Below the pieces are notes generated by a model. The model worked only from the letters and a program-made list of their open reading frames with translations. It was not told the origin of the DNA and did not search any database. Below are positions 30,030 to 45,723 of a stretch of DNA of 64,000 nucleotides, one piece after another. The position numbers were made by a program, and so were the translations under genes. The stretch covers positions 26,956,001-27,020,000 of the forward strand of contig NC_089744.1 in assembly GCF_040412425.1 (NCBI RefSeq), read 5' to 3'. This DNA comes from Macrobrachium rosenbergii (lineage: Eukaryota > Arthropoda > Malacostraca > Decapoda > Palaemonidae). The stretch's first letter is position 1; every line of letters starts with the position of its first letter.

Positions 30030-30103
30030 TGAGGAGGAGGAGGAGGAGGAGGAGGAGGAGGAGGAGGAGGAGGAGGAGGAGGAGGAGGGAGGGAGGGAGG
30101 AGG
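30030..30103. repeat. (GGA)n-(GGGA)n purine tract
   Basis: GGA trinucleotide run from about 30030 to 30088, then GGGA repeats to 30103. The purine bias continues with GGGGAGTGAGTGGAGTGAG to about 30170. Such a G-rich homopurine strand could in principle form triplex or quadruplex structures; that is inference. Confidence 0.9.
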
Positions 30104-30458
30104 TAGTTAGGATGCGTGGATGAGACTGAGGGGGAGTGAGTGGAGTGAGTACGTTGGGAAGGGATGAGTTAGGAGGTCAAGGCTCCTCAAATGTCTTATT
30201 TTCTTTTTTCGATTCTTCCTCTCCTGTCAGATAAGTTTGCTTTGCTCAAGGTGTGCGTCTTAGTAGTAGTGTTCTACGGTTACTTATAATACTTATAAAG
30301 AGTAATTCTTAAAAAGTGTAATTCTTATAAGGAGAATGTATCTTATGACAGGTTACTCTCACTGTAGGAGGGTGGGTTGAGACTTACCTCTTCCAGGACC
30401 TCCCGTTCTCAGTTATGATATAATGGTGTATATATTGAATGAGCACAGATCACTCACG

Positions 30459-30461
<3 letters not shown>

Positions 30462-30505
<44 letters not shown>
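30462..30505. repeat. (TC)22 microsatellite
   Basis: Perfect TC run. Confidence 0.96.
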
Positions 30506-30509
<4 letters not shown>

Positions 30510-33498
30510 GAGTTTTGACCCACTGTTAACAGTGTGGTACCCAAATTCCTGTTTACGCCAATAGAAGCATAGTGGATCTTTCAAGACACAAACTCTTACT
30601 GCTCCTTCCTCTCAGGATCAATCGCGTGGACTGTTTACACCCGACTCATTCATATGCTCTTTCTTGCACCTTCTCAGACTCTTTCCTTATATTATTATTC
30701 TACCATTCTCTTCAACGATGGTTTTATGACGGAATGCTTCTCCAAAGTATTTTCTTCTCAAAACGTGTGACGCTTACGGTTTATGTTTTAGTTGTTTACA
30801 GTAAGGTGGTGTTATGCCAGCGCGTCTACGAACTCTGATAGATATCAGCTTCCTTCGTCATATTGTATCCATGGACTCAAGAGTTTTCGGTTCTGATGAT
30901 GTCATATCAGTCAAAGCTGTTACCAACACTAATTTTCATTTTAATTCTGAAGTGATCTGGTAACTGAAATAACGACTTTTAATTTCAAAACCTAGATGTA
31001 AGTCATTCTATTTCGTAAGAAACAATTGAACCGGCTTGTGTTTTTTAACTCTGGCAAAAATAAAAACGTTGGTTTTTGCTTGCTATTTCGTGACCCTTAC
31101 CACTGCCAAGTTCACAGGACACAGGAGAATAAATGACTGTTTTAACGATAAATGAATATTGAAGCTTTATGTTAAAACTTATCTGTGAGTTGCCAGTGCA
31201 AACCATTTGTCAAAAATTCATCGTCCCTCAAAACCGTCCAACGCACAATTAAACTTCAGATTTATTATCTTCCAAATGAAAATCTGGAAATTCATATATG
31301 AATAATTCTTAACATATTCCCCATTGCAAGTTTCTCCCAGGAGACAACAACTCGTTTTTATTTACGCGTAAGTTACACTGTCATTTCCACAGTTTTAACA
31401 CAACCCATTTCTGAAGTGCCATTCTCTTCGCTCTAGATTAATTTCTCAGCATCGAATGAAGTGCAATCTCGCAAGAATGTTATTTTGGTCGTTTCCCACC
31501 AATCTTAATTAAACGGGACCAGTATTCGAAGGAAAGGAATCCCATGCCTTTGTATCGTCAGTGAAGAAGTTCCTTAACTAGCTACGTGAAAAGGAATGAC
31601 TGGTCATCAACCTGTTGATGTCGAGAGCCGATGTTTGATCGAAAGGTACTCAAGTACCCTTCTTGTTGCCTTTGATACGTCATTCTTTCAAGATTCCCTC
31701 GAGTCAAGAATTCTCTTTCTTTTTCACTTTCAAATCTTTCCTTTCGTTTCGCTCGCCTTCGGTTTTGAGTAAGATAGTACCACCTACTCTCGCCATCTTT
31801 ATTCCTCTTTGTCTGTCAGACATAGTTAGGGGGTATTCTCATGCATTATCGTCACTTCTTACAAAAGGTAAGTCCTGATGGATGGCTACTTCACCTTTAA
31901 TGAATACACTTGAAGTGGTAAAAGCGTAAATGACATTTCGGTCAAAACTACCTATGATAGTGGTAAGAAAAATGTAATTTTTCTTTCTATCGGACTCAAA
32001 ATAATTTGCTTGTCTGGACTGTACACTTACTGGAATTATTGTGTCCGTCTTTCTCTTTTTACACAGGGAAAAAGTTTTCAGGACTGACCGTCGTCAAACA
32101 GGTGTTATTTTTACGTCATAGAACAAAAAGTTCAAGGCCGTTTCATTAGTCTCGAAATTATTGAGTCAAACCTTATCAGTATAGATTTAAGATCTTGTTA
32201 GATCTTCATGCACTGTATTGTTATTTGGAAATGAAAAAACTTGGTATATTTTTCTTATCAGCTTAACGTTACCAAATGGTTATCGACCTGTTTAACTGAT
32301 TAAGATGTGTATTTCATCGAGAAATTCTTCCTTCTATCATAATATTATTATTGAAACGGAGCTGATAGTAATTTTGCGGAGCGGTCGTAAAGGAGGTGAA
32401 ATTATACAGTTAGGTTCGCAGATCAAAATATTAAATTAGTTTACTTCATTTCACAGCCACAGTGTCTTGCTGTCACGAAACACTATTTTGAAAACTTTGT
32501 ACTTCTGTAGCTTAAAAATAGAATATTTCAAGTCAATAGAAGAATTGAGAAAAATAACTTAGTTGATACCCGACATTTATATATAATTGCATGCATAGAT
32601 ATTTTTTGTACGTTCATATTTGCTATTAAAGAATAGGCCTTTAAATAAGTATTCATTATCTGAATGTAGCAGGCTGCTGACACAAAGTATGGGATGGAAA
32701 GGATAACCCTAACATGATTATTTTGAGTTCAGTAAGCTTGAAGTATCCTTCTATAGAATAATACGGATAAATAAGAAATGTGATTAATCTGAATACAAAT
32801 AATACAGAAGGACCAAGTACCTTTCGTGCTATCGCTCAGCTTTGGAATTTTCTCACTATTAATACTGACCACTTCCCCAAAAGACTGGATTTGTAAAGGA
32901 AGTTGTATTTGCTGAGGAGTAAGGTAAAAGAGACTTAACATTCAAAGCGATCAAAGTTTCTGAGGTAAAGAGACTGAAAGATCATTAAAAGCTTGTTTTT
33001 GCGAATAAAAGAAAACAAAGGGACATGACTCAAGTCTTAAGCGCTGGTGTCCTTTAACACAATGCGTTAACGTCATTACAGTAGAAAATTGTAGGAAATC
33101 TTGACAGAAAAATTAATACATTTTTCTCCTTCAACAAACATTGAGATTAAACATTGTAACTCAGAAGTCGAATTTTCCCACCAACGCCGTATCTTATCTT
33201 AATCTTAAAATAATTCTTCATGCTTTCTACCTCCTTGAAAACTAATCGAAGAATAATCAAAGCATCTTTTCCCTCACGTTCTGCTCCCAAAATATGCTTA
33301 GAGGCGCCAGTTTTAAAGATAACCAACCCTTTAAATAAACAGCTTCAAAGGAAGAAGCAAAAGAGAAGAAAGGAGCTGCAGATCATTCTCAGCTGCGGAC
33401 GACAACCGAGTCTCCCTTTTGTGCTGCGATTTCGTGATAACAACTGCAGATATTCTCGGGCCTCCTAAGTCACTCCATTATCTTCCACTGCAGTATCT
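30506..33498. other. 3 kb with no recognisable feature
   Basis: This is the longest stretch here without a microsatellite. Open frames at 30572-30838, 31663-31878, 32729-32941 (minus) and 33220-33468 are 70-88 codons and show no motif I can name. If the window lies in an intron, conserved elements could be here, but none is detectable by reading. Confidence 0.5.
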
Positions 33499-33519
33499 TG
33501 TGTGTGTGTGTGTGTGTGC
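33499..33519. repeat. (TG)n microsatellite
   Basis: Short TG run ending GCGCGTG, immediately upstream of the triplicated unit. Confidence 0.9.
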
Positions 33520-33525
33520 GCGTGA

Positions 33526-37059
<3,534 letters not shown>

Positions 37060-37365
37060 CGAGCGTTCGAGGGAAAAGGAAAGAAATGAAAAGAGAAGAC
37101 TTGATGCATAAGGTCGTAATATTTAGAAGGAACGTGAACAGTTCTCCTGAGGTAACATGGCTGAGACGAGTATGCGTCTGTCCGCTGTGATTTACAAGCA
37201 CGCGCTCGGTAGCAGGCAAGTGTTACGGAACTAGTCTGTGAAGGAAAATTAACCAGGGTTTGACCTTCTTTTAGTGCTGTAGGAATAAATAGTGATGAAA
37301 GTTTGATAGTTGAATAAAGCTGAAGAAAAAGAATAATGCTGTTGATGATATGAAACGACTATAAT
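37060..37365 (-). repeat. inverted repeat family, copy 1
   Basis: The inverse complement matches 38795-39099 over about 300 bp with mostly single-base differences. Landmarks are CTGAGGTAACATGGCTGAGACGAG, CAAGTGTTACGGAACTAGTC and GTGATGAAAGTTTGATAGTT. A 66-codon minus-strand frame starts at a TTG codon and has a related frame in copy 2. It lacks an ATG, and the differences include several amino-acid changes, so I treat the frames as incidental. Confidence 0.88.
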
Positions 37366-37402
37366 TTGATTGTCTAGAGTATCTTATTCTATTTCACTGT
37401 AA

Positions 37403-37403
<1 letters not shown>

Positions 37404-37456
<53 letters not shown>

Positions 37457-37467
37457 GTTGTTGTTGT

Positions 37468-37559
<92 letters not shown>

Positions 37560-37566
37560 TAATAAT
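37404..37566. repeat. palindromic (ATT)n-(TTG)4-(AAT)n array
   Basis: TTA/ATT repeats run to about 37454. A TTGTTGTTGTTG stretch is followed by the complementary AATAAT repeats, with an isolated ATGAT interruption, to 37566. The two halves are complementary, so the array can form one large hairpin. The Ile-run frames are repeat translations. Confidence 0.93.
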
Positions 37567-38794
37567 AAGTGCGAGATTCACAAGGAAAATCAACTGTTTT
37601 GATGCATTTTTGGCTCCTGGACGAAGGATTTACCCTAAATCGATTTAAAAAATATATCAAGATGATTCTTAGTTCATGACGATTCCAGCTTTATTTTCGA
37701 TTTACAATTGAGGAAGGGTTTGACTAACACACAGACACGTGGATAATATCTTTATATGCGGTGAAAATTCTTCATATTATTATTTTAGCTTTAGTTATGG
37801 TCATTATTTCCAAAGAAAGGTACAAAAAAAATCCTTTCAAGGAAAAACGAAGCGAGAGCCATTAGCAGGATCATTTGTTTGTTCAGCTGGATCGCCTTTC
37901 CTCTTGGGTGGGCCTGTTTATGGTGGTGTGAATACTTCCGTCCGTCAACACTAGTTTGTTTTTAGACAGGACTGAAAGTATTGAGCCTACATGCCATCAA
38001 TTCTTAACGTCAAAAATCTTGCATGTATAGCACAAGTGAATTCGAGCATGTTTAAGTTAACATTTTCTATAAATGGCAGTAGTTGTTTCGCTTCATGTGT
38101 CAATCATAAACTTATGACGGTAGTCATCATTTGTTCCTGATTGCATGTAACAAACCCCCTATCTCGGCGAGATAATTGACATCAAAATATGTCATTAACA
38201 AAGAGATCTTCAGAGACCAGTGAATACTTACATAGTGCTACATGAAGGTTCCCTCCAGGTAATGAATGAAGGTTACATATACCCCGACTATTTTTGGCAC
38301 ACTTTGAGCTCAAAATCTGCCAGAAACGAAGAAAGAAAGCACAGTACCCATTTCATTTTCAAAGAAGCGAAAAAGGAAGAAGAGTTCTAGCCGCAAGTTT
38401 GAGGAAGCCCCAGGGACTGGGAGGAAATTAGGGAAGGGTCATAGGAGGAAGACCTTTTTGGCCTATTTTCTTTCTTTCTTTTTTTTATTTTCCTTCGGAA
38501 CGGAAGAAAGAGAGCGGGCGGAAGAAAAACCCTCAAGTTTATGACCCTTCAAGCCAGTTGGATAATTAAGGGAGCTTGCAGGAAATAACGAACTGGGGCT
38601 TTATTCATAATTTTATTTTATACATTTAATTGTTTATTTATTTTGCCGCTGCCGTCGCTGTTATTATGGATGTCCTCATTTTATGTATATTCTGCTGAAG
38701 CTATAATTATCGATGTTGTTAGACGCTGGACTTATTTCCAAAATTTATTTACTAGTTACAGTACACAGGAATTTATGAGGCATTCTCTTATTGA
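37567..38794. other. interior between inverted copies, no gene seen
   Basis: About 1.2 kb of AT-rich DNA between the two arms. Open frames at 37739-37954 and 38643-38888 have no motif I recognise. If the arms are terminal repeats of one element this would be its interior, but I see no transposase or reverse-transcriptase signature. Confidence 0.45.
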
Positions 38795-39099
38795 TGATAG
38801 TCATTTCATATCAACAACAGCATTATTCTTTTTCTTCAGCTTTGTTCAACTATCAAACTTTCATCACTATTTATTCCTACAGCACTAAAAGAAGGTCAGA
38901 CCCTGGTTCATTTTCCTTCACAGACTAGTTCCGTAACACTTGCCTGCTATCGAGCGCGTGCTTGTAAATCACAGCGGACGGACGCACACTCGTCTCAGCC
39001 ATGTTACCTCAGGAGAACTATTCGCGTCCCTTCTAAATATTACGACTTTATGCATCAAGTCTTCTCTTTTCCTTTCTTTCCTTCTCCCTCGAACGCTCG
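38795..39099 (+). repeat. inverted repeat family, copy 2
   Basis: Inverted partner of 37060-37365. Similarity stops abruptly just after the GAACGCTCG motif, giving a defined boundary on that side. Non-coding on present evidence. Confidence 0.88.
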
Positions 39100-39253
39100 G
39101 TTCCACCGCAACTCGAATTAAGCGTCAGTTCTTCCAAGAGTATCCTTCAGTCTTCCAGGAGGGCCTTGGAGTGTCTTGTTAGGCTGTTCCGGACCAGCAA
39201 TAAACAACACCCAAACAGAATGATATAAGTTGGGAGAATGGAAAAAATAATGG

Positions 39254-39258
<5 letters not shown>

Positions 39259-39334
<76 letters not shown>

Positions 39335-39335
39335 G

Positions 39336-39400
<65 letters not shown>
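39259..39400. repeat. (CT)36 then (AT)n compound microsatellite
   Basis: CT run at 39259-39331, a short CCCTGTATATG bridge, then an AT run to 39400. Confidence 0.95.
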
Positions 39401-39403
<3 letters not shown>

Positions 39404-39479
39404 TATATGTAATTTCTCTTCTCCCACTAGTGAAGTAGAAACATTACCGAAATAGCTTTGAAACACTCACGAATATGAT

Positions 39480-39607
<128 letters not shown>

Positions 39608-41454
39608 CGTGTGTGTGTGTATTTTTATTTTATGTTCAAAGCACTAAACATTCCCCCCTGTCAGTTATATATTATGGTTACTCAACCTTTTTTCCCTGCA
39701 TGTGGTTATTGTGGTATCTCAGTTACCGCATTTGATTGTCATAACCCAAGTTGTGACATTTAACCATTGCTCTCATACCTTGGGCTTTGTCGCAGACTGT
39801 AAGTATTGACTTCAAGTCTAACGTTTAGTTCTGGACAGTCAACTACAGCTTTCTATCTATTCTTTATTCAGTTTCATTCACCTATTACTATTTTTCGTAA
39901 TTACATAAATTCAGTTTAATTTCTTGTAAGTTATAAGACTGCTAGATCTACAGTTTCTGTGTGGTAATGAGCTTTGTCACTTGATTATGGTGTTTAGAGA
40001 GAAATGAGATTTATATGACTTTTACTAGAACCATTTGTTTCGCCATTATTCAAAGGCTGTACAATTATTTGTATTGTAGTATAACTACGTCATAATTGAT
40101 GTAATTAAGCTTCTTACAGTGGCTTTATGATTTATATGATATAATCTATGCTTTGAAAGCTATAATCATAGCTTCAGTGATGTGATTACGATAAAGTCCC
40201 TAAAGCGCTGATTAAACTGGACAAAGTATCCTAGAAGAAAATGACAGAATATCCTGTTTGATTAAAGATAACTTGCGTGCTGGGTGGCTAATAAGGATAT
40301 TACTGTAGCATACTACGATAGGATAGGAAAGTTGTGACTCATAGAAGAAGACAAAGGGACGGAGAGGGAGGAAGAGGGAGTTGAGAATCAAAGATGTAGG
40401 TGACAAGAGGAGATGAAAGACAAAGAAGAAACAGTAGGAGAGAGGCTCGCGTGAAATATGCAAGCAGACAGCAAGTTTATTCATTTGATTCCGCCTGATA
40501 GATACCAAGTACTTTATACTTAACAAAGAACGGACTAGTTGAGCTCAACCTAGAAAAATTATACAAAAGACTATATTAAAGATCTCTTTCAAATGAGAGA
40601 GATAGGAGAATATAGGAAGCGAAAAATGGATAAAAATTCCTGGGGCCAAAGTTCAATAAAATGGGCATTCTCTGAATTGCTCTTAATTCATGACAGTTAT
40701 TTGATAAAACCGGTAGCGCGTAATTGGCTTTGACTGCATGGTTGGAAAAATTTCATTTTGAGCCCTGGTGTGTAATTAATATGTATGTGAAACGAAGAGT
40801 TCTTCCCACGTTGCTGCCATAAATCTTCCTTTATCAATAAATGCACAGGATGGAAATGAAACAGCTGCGCAGTTTTTCCTATAGGAACCGTAAGACGAAA
40901 ATATCAGATATTGGAAAGATATAAATTACAATAAATTTGCGTTTTACCTTTCGTAAAATACGAAAAAGGAATACCTGCAGTTCGAGAGGATCTGTTTTCT
41001 CAGCAAACAAGGGGCGTTTCCCTAAGGACAAACAAAGTGTTAGAATCACCGTTGGGGTTTAAGGCCATTGTGAAAACAGTTACGTCAATGTGTAAAAAAA
41101 TAAATAAAAAGGAAACAAAGAAAGAAAGCCTCTCCTTTTGGCGTAGATTTCAGACTTAAAATCTGATTGTTTTGTTCATCGCTTTTTTTTTCTTTTTCTG
41201 TATGACGATCCAGCTCGGTGCACTGAACGAATAACATTGATAATAAACTGAATCCGATCTGATTTAAGTATCTCAGGGGTTAATGGGAGGAATCTTGTTA
41301 ATAAATACAACTAAATTTATCAGGACATGTTGCTAGTAGTAATTATCATAAACAAGAAATAGAAAAAAAAAAGGATGTCACCTTTTTTTGGCTCATCACA
41401 GCCCTGTGAGGCATCAAATCCAAAGGAAAACTTAAAAACATTTACAGGTGAATG
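39608..41454. other. AT-rich DNA, no gene seen
   Basis: The minus-strand frame at 40212-40526 (104 codons) is Ser/Leu/Phe-rich because the plus strand is purine-rich there; no domain is recognised. Confidence 0.5.
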
Positions 41455-42035
41455 CCATCCAACCATTAATTTGCTGCCAGATTAATACGTTTTACCCTTT
41501 AATCTGATATCTGATCAACGCTTCTTACTTACTAGATTAAACCCTTTTATTTCTTAAGGCCATCCAACCGGTGATGGTAATCTGTTACCGTATAAAGAGC
41601 ACCAAGTCATTAATCCGTTTTCCGATTAGAACCCTTCAACAGTTAATCTAATACATTATTAGTACCCTCCAACATGATACCTGATTTAGACCCTCCTTCT
41701 ATTAACTCAATACCGGATGAGTACTCTCCAACCATTTATTCGGTAACCTATTAAGACTTTCCGACTCTTAATACCTTTCAACCATTAATCCGTTAACCTA
41801 TTAAGACTTCTCTTCTAATAATCGTGTCCTGAATGATACCCCCCAAACATTAATCAGTAACTCATCAAGACCTTCCAACTATTAATCGATACCTAATTAA
41901 TAACGTCCAAACATTAATCGTTACCTGATTACAACCTTTCAACCATTAATCTGTTAACTCAGTAAAACATTACAACTTTTTATCGTTATCTGATTAACAT
42001 CCCGCGAAACATTAATTCATTACCTGTCACTGAAA
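41455..42035. repeat. decayed 32-33-bp minisatellite
   Basis: Successive units resemble CCAACCATTAATCNGTTACC followed by TGATTAANACCTT. Several consecutive units in 41845-42010 are 32 or 33 bp long. Earlier units are more degenerate and some are partial. Roughly 17 unit-equivalents fit. It is unrelated in sequence to the 29-bp array 5 kb downstream. Noncoding: ATTAA and TAA stops occur in all phases. Confidence 0.8.
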
Positions 42036-42139
42036 TAACTATATTTAAATAACTGCAAACATTGATTTCATTGGCCTTTAGGCTTTTAGGTCAAGGGCCT
42101 TAGCAGGAAAGCGGCCATGTAAGGAACAAGAGATGGAGA

Positions 42140-42890
42140 AATAAAGAATAAACCATAAAAGAGAAATGACAAAGAAAATTTGTACCATGTACTAATTTTA
42201 GCAACATCTCTTTTAAGGGATTCAGAAACCACGGTCTATACTTAGGAGAGGAAATCGATGTAAAAGGAGTAGCATCATCTGCGCAAGCAATGAGGTGATT
42301 TTCGAGGCCAAACCACTTATAATAAATACAGTTTAAAAAGTAGTGGGACAAGAACACTATTCTGAGGGACAACAGAGATTGCATTCGTGTAGTCAGTATA
42401 CTGCCCATCAGAGATTACTCTTTGCGATCGTTTAATTGAAAATTCAGTCTTAAAACTAAGAGATGGTCCACCAACTCTCATATGAAAATTATGAAACAGA
42501 CAACTGCTTTCAACGTAGGTATTCAGACATTTGGCGACCACAACCATGTTTACTTAATGGATTCATACTACCAGTCCTCCAAGGAATACAAAGAAAACCT
42601 TTTAGGTAGCTTACGAAAAATAACAGACAACGAAGGAGCCAAGTACTCGGCAGGTCTCACGAGAAACAAAGGCATTTATGCCCTATAGGTCTACACCTCC
42701 ATAAGCATCAAGGTCAAGTCAGAGACTTTTTGTCAACTAATCAGTTTAGCTTCAAGAAAATAGGAATGAGACGTACCGAGTTTCTCGTAGCTCCGCCTAC
42801 TGTCAAACATCTGTGCCAAAAGAGCTGAAATTTTCCTTTGGACAGTGAGTTACAGCTGAGTGACAGAGCCATCTGGTTCAAGCAAAGGAG
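42140..42890 (-). pseudogene. non-LTR retrotransposon reverse transcriptase, broken
   Basis: The minus-strand translation carries recognisable non-LTR reverse-transcriptase blocks in the right order. A LDLDAYGGVD segment lies near 42700. A QRVISDG...ISVVPQNSVLVPLLF segment lies at about 42320-42420 (the family usually reads GVPQGSVLGPLLF). A WFGLENHLIACADDAT segment lies at about 42250-42310, the family's YADD-type catalytic loop. The first position of that loop is Cys where Tyr is usual. Stops and at least two frame changes interrupt it: one between the PLLF and WFGLEN blocks and one or more upstream. It is therefore dead. Endonuclease and 3' parts are not seen. RT converts element RNA to DNA at the target; clade cannot be fixed from this fragment. 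Confidence 0.82.
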
Positions 42891-44871
42891 GAACTATCAG
42901 GTTTACATTAAAAGGGCAGATTTTAGAGTAAAACTTATTCAAAACTTAGTATATACTGATATATACTGTAGATGAAGCTAACCTACGTCAGTTTCAGCTC
43001 TGTTTTCTGAAGAACTACGAAGTGTTAACGTAATGCCAAAAAAAACTTTGGAAAAAAAAAGTGTTACTTGAGCAAGATTTAGTTAGCTGTCTTTTCAAAA
43101 GAAAAGATATTTATTTATAAAATGATTGCTCAGGATAACCTCTGTAAGCTAGACATATAAAAGAGTAAATGTAATATAGGAATCAACTGTTCCCTTATGT
43201 CAGTCAAACCCGCATGTGTTCTCGTGATTACTTATGCATGCACAGATGGCGTATGAGAATCCCGGCTCCTTGCAGAGAATAGATTGTCCCAAATAGATTG
43301 TCAGACAAATACAGAATTTGGCGGAATATCACCATTATCTATAAATAAGCAATTATGAAATGGATAGGTGACTACCAAAATGTATTATCTATCAAGTACA
43401 TGCCAGAAATACAAAAAACAGTATAAAAATTACTTTCAGTAGCTCTTCTTCCCTTATGAAATTTGACTTTGAATATTACATCGAACGAAATTAAAAAAAA
43501 AAAAAAAGAAAGTTTTACTTGACTTCTGCAAACATGCTGGCGGCGTCCCTAGCGGGCCGGGTGGAAATCCAAAATAGAAGACTTCCTTTGAAGACGAAAC
43601 ATCTCTTGATGTATTCCCAGGGGGAGCAGAAGTAAAGCCCACCCGAATAAGAAATTAAGAAGAAAAAATGAAATGTTGCGTAGTTGGGGTGTATTCGCTC
43701 AAGAAAGAGGAAAGAGAGAGAGAGAGAGAGAGATTTGAAATATAGAACTTGAAGTAAAGTGCGTTCTCAACTACAAAAAGGGGAGCGGGAAAAGAGACAA
43801 GAGAGAAAGAAGGACAGAGAGATAAAAACAGAGTGTCAGTGTCTGTGGCTGTACTTGCTATGGTACGATATGTATATTCATGAGGACAAGGTTAATGACA
43901 ACATATCATAAATCATAATTCTTAAATCAATCTTTGTCGTCGGTGATTGAAGTTCGGCTGTCAGGTTATATAGGAAATATGATTGAATAAACACTGATAT
44001 GGAAATACAGAGATGTTCTCACGAAAACAGATGAAAAAAAAAGTTAGTAAATGTTAACGAAGGATAAAGAAAATAACAATCCCTAAGAAGCAAAGATAAA
44101 TTTTGATGTATTGCGATGTAACGAATAAAGAAGTGTTAATGTTAAAAAGTTACTTCTGATTTTAGTTATAAAGTCAGTTACGTTAACACCAATGGATAAG
44201 TGAGAGATAAAATAAGACAGTAAACGAAAAATAAAGATATAAAGAAATAATTTGACGATCAGAAGTTAACGTAGAACAAGAAGAAAAAGAGAAATATGAC
44301 AAAGATAAACGCAGTAACATACTGTAAATGAATTCAGAGATAATACATTTCAAAAAATGTAGAATAGAGGTAATAGAATAATAGAATTATCCCAAAACAG
44401 AAAAGTTAAAATCTGGAAGATTTCGAGTTGTTCGTGAGCTCAGAAATGTCTTTGGATTTGATTTCCCAAGGGGAACCTCATGGTAAAAAGGCGAATCCTC
44501 GCCAGGAGATATAAAAAAAAATAAAATGGGGTTTTGGGGACATTCATGTACCTATCGACTTTGTGAGGACCAAGGTCATTTTTCGTAATGAATCGAAATT
44601 ATATGTTTCAGAGTTTTGTAAATATTTTTATATTTATATTTTTTATTCGGCTTCTATATTAATTTTAGGGCGTCTTTGAACAGCTGACTCTGTTTAAAGG
44701 TCCAAAGAATCTTGAAAACATGTACGTTTCCTACCTCTTCGTAGCAATTGAGCATGTGTACGCTTTTGCACATGTACATACGCGTACACTGAAAAATGTA
44801 AACGCATACGGATGGAAACAGTTGCTCCATGCACATTTTTTTTAGAAGAAAAGCGATAAGTATACATTGAT
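42891..44871. other. A-rich DNA, no gene seen
   Basis: The plus strand from about 43670 to 44410 is conspicuously purine (mainly A) rich and includes a short GA run (43709-43733). An A15 run lies near 43492. The upstream part (42900-43100) may hold more of the dead retrotransposon but I could not align it. Confidence 0.45.
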
Positions 44872-45212
44872 CGCTATTTGGGATATATGCATATATTTTT
44901 ATTTTCTCTTTCCTTGATTATTAGGTGTAAGGTTCTCAGATTTATTCATTAGCCTTTTATCTCAGTATTACTGGTCTCTTCATCTTCGTCCACTGTAGGA
45001 ATAAGACATACGTTATACTTCTTTGTTCTCTTGAGCTTTCTTTTCTTCTAAAAAACTCAAGAGAAAAAAGAAGTATAACGTATAGTATATTTTATTCCTA
45101 CAAAGAGACCAGTAATACTGATAAAATGCTGGAGTATGCATCTGAGAACTTGCATCAGATATTCGTGGAAAGAGGAAAAAGAAAATACTGTATGCATTTA
45201 TCGCAAATAGCG
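44872..45212. repeat. long fold-back, about 160-bp arms
   Basis: The left arm (44872-45035) starts CGCTATTTG; the right arm (45056-45212) ends CAAATAGCG. Inner landmarks are ACGTTATACTTCTTT / AAAGAAGTATAACGT, CAGTATTACTGGTCTCTT / its complement, and GTTCTCAGAT / ATCTGAGAAC. The loop is about 20 bp. There are numerous mismatches and small indels. No TA array lies next to it, unlike the 8-16-kb palindromes. Confidence 0.92.
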
Positions 45213-45613
45213 TGGTGGGTGGACGATAACTGAGGCATTTATTAAGAGAGCTCCGTAGACCCTCGTAACATTAAAATTAGTGGTTGGTATGTACCATGAA
45301 AGCCATTAAGATTAATATTTGTACTTTTATAAGCAAGGTTTATCACTTGTGATAGTCCTGTTTAACTGTTAAAAACTTGTCAGCCATTGAAAATATTTCC
45401 TTAAGTTATTTGCAGTGCAAGGTAATATCGTCTTCTCTTAAGTAAACACAGGAGTGAGTTGCTTACTTCACCCTACTCTCATTATTTTCAATTTCTGTCA
45501 TTTTATGTCGAACTGTGTCTTCCTAGGGTAGTAAATTCTCCTACCCTTATTTTGTTCGTTATGGAATTGAAGTAAATCTTAGTTTCTTAGTAATGCATCA
45601 TCTTTTCCAAGAA

Positions 45614-45644
<31 letters not shown>

Positions 45645-45677
45645 TTACTACAAATACTGGAACCTAAGGCCACACAG

Positions 45678-45723
<46 letters not shown>

